Source: Mastigamoeba balamuthi
Taxonomy: Eukaryota > Evosea > Mastigamoebida > Mastigamoebidae
Assembly: GCA_902651635.1 (NCBI GenBank)
Contig: CACRSC010000010.1
Coordinates: 1,522,086-1,586,085, forward strand
Direction: 5' to 3'
Length of the DNA: 64,000 nt
This document shows positions 57,772-64,000 of this stretch, piece after piece (positions within the stretch are counted from its first letter, which is position 1; each line of letters begins with the position of its first letter). The notes under the pieces were generated by a model that was not told the DNA's origin, ran no database searches, and was given only the letters and a program-made list of their open reading frames with translations. The position numbers and the translations under genes are program-made.

Positions 57772-60700
57772 TGGAGATCGCCCACGCCGCGCTGCTGGTG
57801 CTTTGCGCCTCGGCCGCGGCCGTCCTCCCCGCGGCCCGCGCGGGCTGTCCCGCCAACGGCGCCCCGGTCTCGTTCTTCAAGAACCACGTCCGGGTTCTGT
57901 CCTCGAGCGAGGGCCCCTCGCTCTGCCCAAACTGTGCGCACCCCCCGCCCGCATTTTCCCCTGCAGTTTTCACTCCCGTTTTTGCCCAACTGAGCGCGTC
58001 TGGCACGCCCACGCGAACACGCGGCAACCACAGCCAAGGACCTGAAGGCGACAGACTCGAACTGGATGCAGCTGTACGTGCCCGGGGCGTTCCCGTGGGT
58101 GCTGTCGTCCGTCTGCTTCGGGGCCGCCCAGGACGACGGGCCCAACGCGACCGCGCGGCTGCAGGGCGAGGTCTCGCTCTACCCTGTCGTCGTCGACCGC
58201 ACCAACGGCCTGCTGAGGCCCGGGCCCCGCAGCGCCTCGGCGCCCTTTGTTGCCTCGCTGGGCTACAACGACACGTGGACCGTCGTCCAGGTCCCCGACA
58301 CGTTTGGTGCGTGCTGTGCGTTTATGCGACCCACCCTCACGCATTTCCCACCGTTTTCGCCTGCTGCCTGTGCTCCCTCGCCGGTGCGCAGTGGTGTGGC
58401 AGAGGGCTGCATTCATAGGCGTGTCGTGGTGGAGCTGCTCGTCGGTGCCCATCGCTGTGAACATCGACTCGAGCGTGCCGGGGAAGCTCGTGTGGAACGA
58501 GGACGTCTACGTGATGAAGCAGGTCTGGGGCGGCAGCACCACCAGCGCCATCGTCAGGCAGATCGCCCTCGACGCCGACGGCCACGCACCCAGTTGAGCA
58601 CTCCCCCGCTCCGTGGGCACTGACGGCACTGCCGCACGAGCAGCTAAGAGGATAGTGAACCCCAAGTGGTTCTGCGACGAGCGGTCCTACGGCACCAACG
58701 ACGGGTGCAACTGCAGCTGCGGCGCAATGGACCCCGACTGCGCCAGCGACCCCAGGAGCGCCAGCTGTCCCTCGGACTCGCTCTGCGACCAGTCCGGCCT
58801 CTGCGTCAGTGCGCCACGCATCACGCGAGACACACCACCGGCCTCACTCTCTCGCTCTCGCCTGCAACGTCCCTCAGAGGTGCCGTGGACGAGCAGCGAG
58901 TGCAAGCCCGCGAACTACTGGGCCTACGACGGGTGCCAGTGCGAGTGCGGCGGCCTGATGGACCCCGACTGCTTCGACCCCTTCCAGACAGCGTCCGTGT
59001 GCCACGACAAGTTCGCCACGCCGCGCTGCAAGACGCAGTCGTACAACCCCCACGCAGAAACCGCCTGCTACGGTACCGACTCCACGCCACGCCACCATGG
59101 AGAGGCACTGACGCCGCCACCACCACCCGAGACGCGTGGAAGTGCAACATCAGCAGGTACGGCGACGGCAAGGTCTGCGACTGCGAGTGCGGCATCGACC
59201 CCGACTGCGGCCGCGTCAACCAGACGACCTGCAAGGACAACTGGCAGTGCTTCAACTCGCAGTGCAAAGGCAGCGCCAGCAGCCACTGCCCCGGCCTTGC
59301 GCGCTCACCCGCAGTGCCCCCGCTCAGCCCCGCCCGAGTGGAAGTGCGACCTCATCAACTACGCCGACGGCAAGAACTGCCACTGCACCTGCGGCACGTA
59401 CGACCCCGACTGCGACCTGGACGTGAAGACGTACAACTGCCATCCCGGGGAAGTGTGCAGCTACAGCGGCACATGCATCGCCTCGAGTGCGCAATACCCC
59501 TCTCCCATCACACTCTTCCATGGCACCGCGCGATAACACGCGCTCGTTCGCACAGAATGCGGCAACGGTAGAGCAGAGCAGTTCGCGTCGCCACCAGAGG
59601 CACGCGCGGCACACCACTCCGCACCCTTTCCCAGCAATTGTCTGAGCGACCATCACGACTGCAGCAATGCGACCACGGAGACGGCTGCGAGGACAACTGT
59701 CAGTGCAAGATTGGCTACGTGCCCAGAAACCCACGGCGAGCCAGCTGCATGACAGGTGCAGCACCCTACCCCCTACCCCGCGCCTCCCACACTGATCGCC
59801 AGCGAGCCAGTGTGCGGCGACGGCGTGGTGGCCGGGGGAGAGGAGTGCGAGTCCGGAGAGTTCTGCAGCGGGTGCATGTGCAACGTGTCGCTGCTGCATC
59901 CCCACAATACGCCCCCTCGAAACGCGTGCATGCGTGCGTTAACCGCGTCTGGGCCGCCGATTCGGTGCTCACCCCTCGTGGCGCCTTCAGAATGTGGGGA
60001 CGGAATCGTTGACGACACGAAAGAGCTGTGCGTTTTATTCAGCGCCTCTCGCGGCGCCTTCCTATGCTCAGCGGTTTTCCAGGTGCGACGGGGGCCCCGG
60101 GTGCACCGCCAACTGCGAGTGCCAATCGGGCTACCGCCCCTTTGCCGATCGCCACTCCGGCTGCGACAAGGTGGACAGCAAGACAACGGTGATAATCGCG
60201 GGCTCTGTCGGAGGGGGCGCCGCTCTGCTTCTCCTCTGCTGCGCCGTCGCTGCCATCATCTACGCGTGAGCCACTGCTGCACTCACTGCCCTCGCAGAGG
60301 GGCCCGGGGTGCATGCTCCCGTAACGCTCTCTCTGCTGCGTCTTCGCCCGCTGCAGGAGGAAGGTCAAGTTCGGCCCCAGGCCGCTCAACGTGCCGATCG
60401 AGGTCTTCGGCCCGGCGTTCGAGCCGCACACCGGCCCCATCGAGGACCTGCAGATGGGGACGTTCTCTGTTGGGGCCACCGCTGTGGCCTCGGGCTACTC
60501 GCCGTCGCCCAACTCGGGGTTCGCCCCCTCGCCACAGATGAACACGGGGTCCAGCGGTGGCTGCGGCCCCGCAGTTGTCCCCGCTATGGGAACTGCGGCG
60601 GCGGGGGGCGCGGGCAGGGGAGGAGGCAGCGGCGGGTCGTCGAACAGGCAGTCGGGGTCCGACAGCCCGCAGCTGCAGAACGTGATGGACCCCACGTCGT

Positions 60701-60804
60701 TCATCAGCACGGCGGCGCTGCAGGCGGCGTCGGTGACGTCGGACGGCCTGCAGCAGTGCGAGCACCCGCAGCAGGTCATGTCGTGGACCACGCCGAACGC
60801 GTGA
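57772..60804 (+). CDS. Cys-rich single-pass surface protein, paralogue 1
   Basis: The signal peptide MEIAHAALLVLCASAAAVLP starts at 57772. Introns include 57934-58033, 58307-58391, 58593-58643, 58809-58877, 59073-59131 and 59270-59327 (GC donor). A beta-rich N-terminal domain (LQGEVSLYPVVVDR, FIGVSWWSCSS) is followed by four Cys modules, each on its own exon, with the signature C.C.CG..DPDC: GCNCSCGAMDPDC, CQCECGGLMDPDC, CDCECGIDPDC and CHCTCGTYDPDC. Next come Myxococcus-type Cys repeats (VCGDGVVAGGEECESGEFC; ECGDGIVDD) alternating with EGF-like modules (GCEDNCQCKIGY, GCTANCECQSGYRP). A membrane helix follows (60190-60268, IIAGSVGGGAALLLLCCAVA). The tail of about 160 residues begins RKVKFGPRPLNVPIEVF and continues Gly/Ser/Pro-rich. 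The function is unknown; a surface receptor or adhesin is an inference from the architecture. Exon borders at 59480-60060 are less certain. Confidence 0.72.
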
Positions 60805-61039
60805 CCAGCCCCGCAGCCCCGCAACTGCGTACTACACGAACATAAAGACTCCGAGGATCTGTTTTATTGCTCCGCACTCATCGTGTCTCCGAACTTGTGG
60901 ACGGGTTACTGCACATCTTGCCAAGCGAACCTGGAGTCTCCGGTGTGACCCCACGAGCGAGATTTTTCTCACAGCGATAGCGTCAACGCTTCAGCGAAAT
61001 CTCCTGAAAAACGTACAGAGGTTCCTGTCCTGCCCGGTG

Positions 61040-63338
61040 ATGCTCCTGCTTCTTGCCCTTCTCTCTGCGGCTCTCGCAGACTGCCCCCTCAACGGCAGCG
61101 TTGTATCGGAGTTCTACGACACGACGATCCACCTGCTGCTCCTGAGCGAAGGCCCCTCGCTCTGCCCCAGTTCGCATCCTCCTTGTCCCCGCCACCGCCC
61201 ACACGTCTGCCGTCTGTCGTTGACCTCTCCACGCAGCCCAGCCCGACGCAGCGACCAACGCAAATTGGATGCAGCTCTACGTGCCAGAGAGGTTCCCGTG
61301 GACACTGTCGTCCATCTGCTTTGGCGCTGCGACAGGGAAGGTCGGGCAAGGAGGCACGGCCACCGTGCAGGGCGAGGTCTCGCTCCACCCCGTGGTTGCC
61401 GACCACGGAGGCGAGCAGCTGAGGCCTGGGCCCAGGTCGACGTGGGCCTCGTTCAGAGTCGATGTGGGGCCCACGTTCACGTGGATTGTGGTGGACGTTC
61501 CAGAGACATTCGGTACAGCCCCAGCATCCCCTTCCCAACTCAGCCTCAGGGCTATTGCCCATGTAGTGGTGTGGCAGAGAGCTGCGTTCATTGGCGTGTC
61601 CCTTTGGAGTTGCTCGACAATCTTGATGCCTGTGTGCACCGACCCCTTTGCTCCGGGCAAGATTGTGTGGAAGCAGGACAACTACGTGGCGAAGCAGACC
61701 TGGGGAGCGCAGACAGCAAGCGGCAGGGCAAGGCAGATCGCCCTCGATGCCAATGGACATTCTTCATGTTCGTCTTTGTGTCTCACAACCGAACTGAGAT
61801 CGCTGCAGCCTCCAGGATTGTGAGCCCCGGTTGGACCTGCGATCAGAGGTCGTTCGGCACCAACGACGGGTGCAACTGCAGCTGTGGCGCACTGGATCCT
61901 GATTGTACAAGCGACCCCAGGAGTATCAACTGCCCTAGTGGCTCAATCTGCGATCAGTCTGGTAGATGCATTGGTATGACTTCATTTGAGGGCACCCGCT
62001 CATATCACCCCCGACTGAAACAGTGTTACCCTGGGAAGAGGCGGATCACTGCAAGGAAGAGAATTACTGGGCCTACGATGGATGCCAATGCGAATGCGGA
62101 GGAGGCCTGATGGATCCGGACTGCTTCGACCCTTTTCAGGAAGTAACTCTCTGCCGCCAGAGGCACGTGATTCCCCACTGCAGCAGGGCAGCAGGACAGA
62201 CTTCGTGTGGTGGTACATAGCCTTATCATTCCACCTACCAATTCAGTCTCTCCAGACTTGTGGAGATGTAGTCCCGAATTGCATAATGACGGGAAAGTGT
62301 GTCATTGTGAAGGATGTGGAATTGACCCTGATTGTTACAATTCCAGCATCACTGTTTCGACTTGCCAGGACAATCTTCAATGCACTCTTGGGGTATGCAG
62401 AGGCATGTAATCTCGTCCCAGTCCCTCAATACTTATGACACTTGCAGTTCCAACTGAGTGGACATGCCCCTCATCGTACTTCCAGGATGGCACCACATGC
62501 GACTGCAGGTGTGGTGTCTATGATCCAGACTGTGATCACAACACATCTGTTGTCGGATGCCCAACTGGACTGATATGTAATTACAACAGTATGTGTGTGC
62601 CACCGAGTATGCACTCCCTCCACTCCCTCATTTTCCCCGTCTCAATCACGGTCAGTGTGCGGGAATAACCGAACAGAGGATTATGCCAATCCACCTGAGG
62701 CAGGATCCCAACAACTATCTCATCTAATGTTTTTACGCAGGAGTGTGATGGAGGAGAGGGATGCACAGCTGATTGCCATTGCATGATGGGATGGAGTTCC
62801 TCAAACCCCCTAAGAGCCAACTGCGTTGTTCAAACAATCATATCAGAGCTGTGTGGAGACCATATGATATCCGGGAATGAGTCGTATGTATTACCTTGCT
62901 TACATAGAATCACAGTGCAAATCCCAGATGCGATGGAGGTATGGGATGCAGCTCGGAGTGCAACTGCCTTCCAGGCTTTGTTGCATTCACCCCGCCCCAC
63001 CTAGGATGCAAAAAGACGAGCACAGAGAAGGTACTTGTTGTCGCAATTTTAAGCACAGGTTCTACAGTAATCACCTTGTCCATCTGCATTACTCTTATTC
63101 TTCTGTACATGTATGTTCATGCCTCTCCTGAACGGATTTAACTCTCAGACACAGAAGACAGATTAAGCATGGTCCTCGTCCACTGAATGTTCCCATAGAG
63201 TTATTCAGCCCAGTGTTTGAGCCAGAGATACTCGAGGAGTATCACAGGAATGAAATGCCATCACAGACTCGAGAACAGGCATACATTGGAGTGACAACCA
63301 ACCGGGATGCAACTTCGGCTCAACATGAAACACCGTAG
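61040..63338 (+). CDS. Cys-rich single-pass surface protein, paralogue 2
   Basis: It is a tandem paralogue of the preceding gene, 235 bp downstream. The signal peptide is MLLLLALLSAALADC. The first intron is 61170-61236, placed as in paralogue 1. The N-terminal domain is conserved (NWMQLYVPERFPW, QGEVSLHPVVADH). The DPDC modules are GCNCSCGALDPDC, CQCECGGGLMDPDC, CHCEGCGIDPDC and CDCRCGVYDPDC. EGF-like modules GCTADCHCMMGW and GCSSECNCLPGF precede a membrane helix (about 63030-63115, STVITLSICITLILLYM). The tail carries RPLNVPIELFSPVFEPEI, almost the same as in paralogue 1, then diverges and ends at the TAG at 63336-63338. From about 61500 on, the coding sequence is AT-richer than its sister, with many A/T third positions. 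The start at 61040 follows the signal peptide. Middle exon borders are approximate; no clear lesion was seen. Confidence 0.68.
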
Positions 63339-63472
63339 TAATCGGTGCCGGTCTCAAAGAATGAACCCTTCTCCATTCAGTATTGTGCTCGAGATGAGAA
63401 AAGAAAAAAAGAGAAAAAACAATTGGTGCCGGCTCTCTGAATTGGATCGATCACGGCACCGGTTGTAGCTGG

Positions 63473-63969
63473 TTGCGTTGCGTTTGATTTATGGTCTTTG
63501 AAAGCTCCCCTCCAAGGCCCGGGCTACCGTGGGGGGGGGGGGTGGGCAGCTGTGCCAGGGGATGCCATGAGTACGGGCACCCCGGACCGCAAGTTGGTGA
63601 AGGGCGTTGGTCTTGTGGCCCTGTGGCTTGTGGGTCTCACACACCCCAGCCCTCGGCGGCTGGTGCCGACAGAGGGGCTGGCCTGGTGCTGGTGATACCG
63701 GGCGCCACACCCAACCACTCTTCGGTCAGGAGGCCGTGGTCTATAGCCTCCGGGCCTGTGCCGCTGGGAGCGAGTCGACCAGCGTCCACGAACCCGATCC
63801 GCACTCCCCAAAATCTGGCTATTCTTCGGCGCTTCACTTGCTTGTTGCGATTATGGGTCGGGTGCCACATAGATCCCCCGAACAGTAGTGGCAGGCACAG
63901 CTCACTCCCACACGGCAGCCCGGGCCTTGGAGAGGAGCCTTCAAAGACCTCAAATCAAACGCAACGCAA
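63473..63969 (+). mobile_element. MITE-like element with about 60-bp terminal inverted repeats
   Basis: The left end TTGCGTTGCGTTTGATTT is repeated in inverted form at the right end (63952-63969). The match continues inward through the GGTCTTTGAA and CTCCAAGGCCCGGGCT blocks, giving inverted repeats of about 60 bp with a few differences. The element is about 497 bp and has no transposase frame, so it is non-autonomous. A truncated relative lies at 34536-34908. A target-site duplication could not be fixed by eye. Confidence 0.75.
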
Positions 63970-64000
63970 TTACCAGTTGCCACACTCAGATGTCGGTCTA

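Overview
The window reads as nuclear DNA of a GC-rich, intron-containing, probably anaerobic protist. Genes are compact and use the standard code. They are split by many short introns (about 40-180 bp, one of 431 bp) that often begin GTGCGY or GTACGY; several appear to be GC-AG. A [FeFe] hydrogenase points to anaerobic metabolism. Large single-pass receptors, a TKL-type kinase and a receptor-cyclase relative would suit a free-living amoeba such as an archamoeba, or another anaerobic lineage; the sequence alone does not decide this. No rRNA gene or CRISPR array was seen.

Layout. 1-2.7 kb: a START-domain gene running off the left edge, divergent from a cytoplasmic type-I L-asparaginase. 2.9-26.4 kb: three paralogues of a giant receptor (A on minus, B and C on plus). 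Each has a signal peptide, about 12 Cys-bearing FN3/Ig-like modules, one membrane helix and a cytosolic RasGAP domain that keeps the arginine finger. This plexin-like layout is the most striking content. B is open throughout; A and C each carry one small frame-breaking insertion in tracts otherwise nearly identical to B. A decayed Cys-rich gene lies between B and C. 26.5-34.4 kb: an ankyrin-DUF4062-NACHT-WD40 STAND ATPase.

34.5-40.7 kb is a mobile-element zone: a truncated copy of a MITE-like repeat, a broken Ty3/gypsy chromovirus with 113-bp LTRs, and an unclassified stretch. 40.7-43.1 kb holds a receptor-type nucleotide cyclase relative whose catalytic residues are mostly replaced. 44.4-50.3 kb holds an [FeFe] hydrogenase fused to flavodoxin and FAD-binding domains, followed with almost no gap, or perhaps continuously, by a TKL-type protein kinase.

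50.5-51.7 kb carries three tRNA genes (Val, Ala, Gly) around a small PP2-like gene. 52.0-57.2 kb encodes a CH-LRR-PP2C phosphatase, an unusual combination. 57.8-63.3 kb holds two tandem paralogues of a Cys-rich single-pass surface protein built from one-module-per-exon repeats. The window ends with a complete copy of the MITE-like repeat.

Functionally the window is rich in surface sensing and signalling: Ras-pathway GAP receptors, a pseudo-cyclase receptor, a kinase, a phosphatase and an NLR-like sensor. Redox and amino-acid metabolism contribute two genes. Exon borders were inferred by eye from frame, splice sites and paralogue comparison; no transcript evidence was available.
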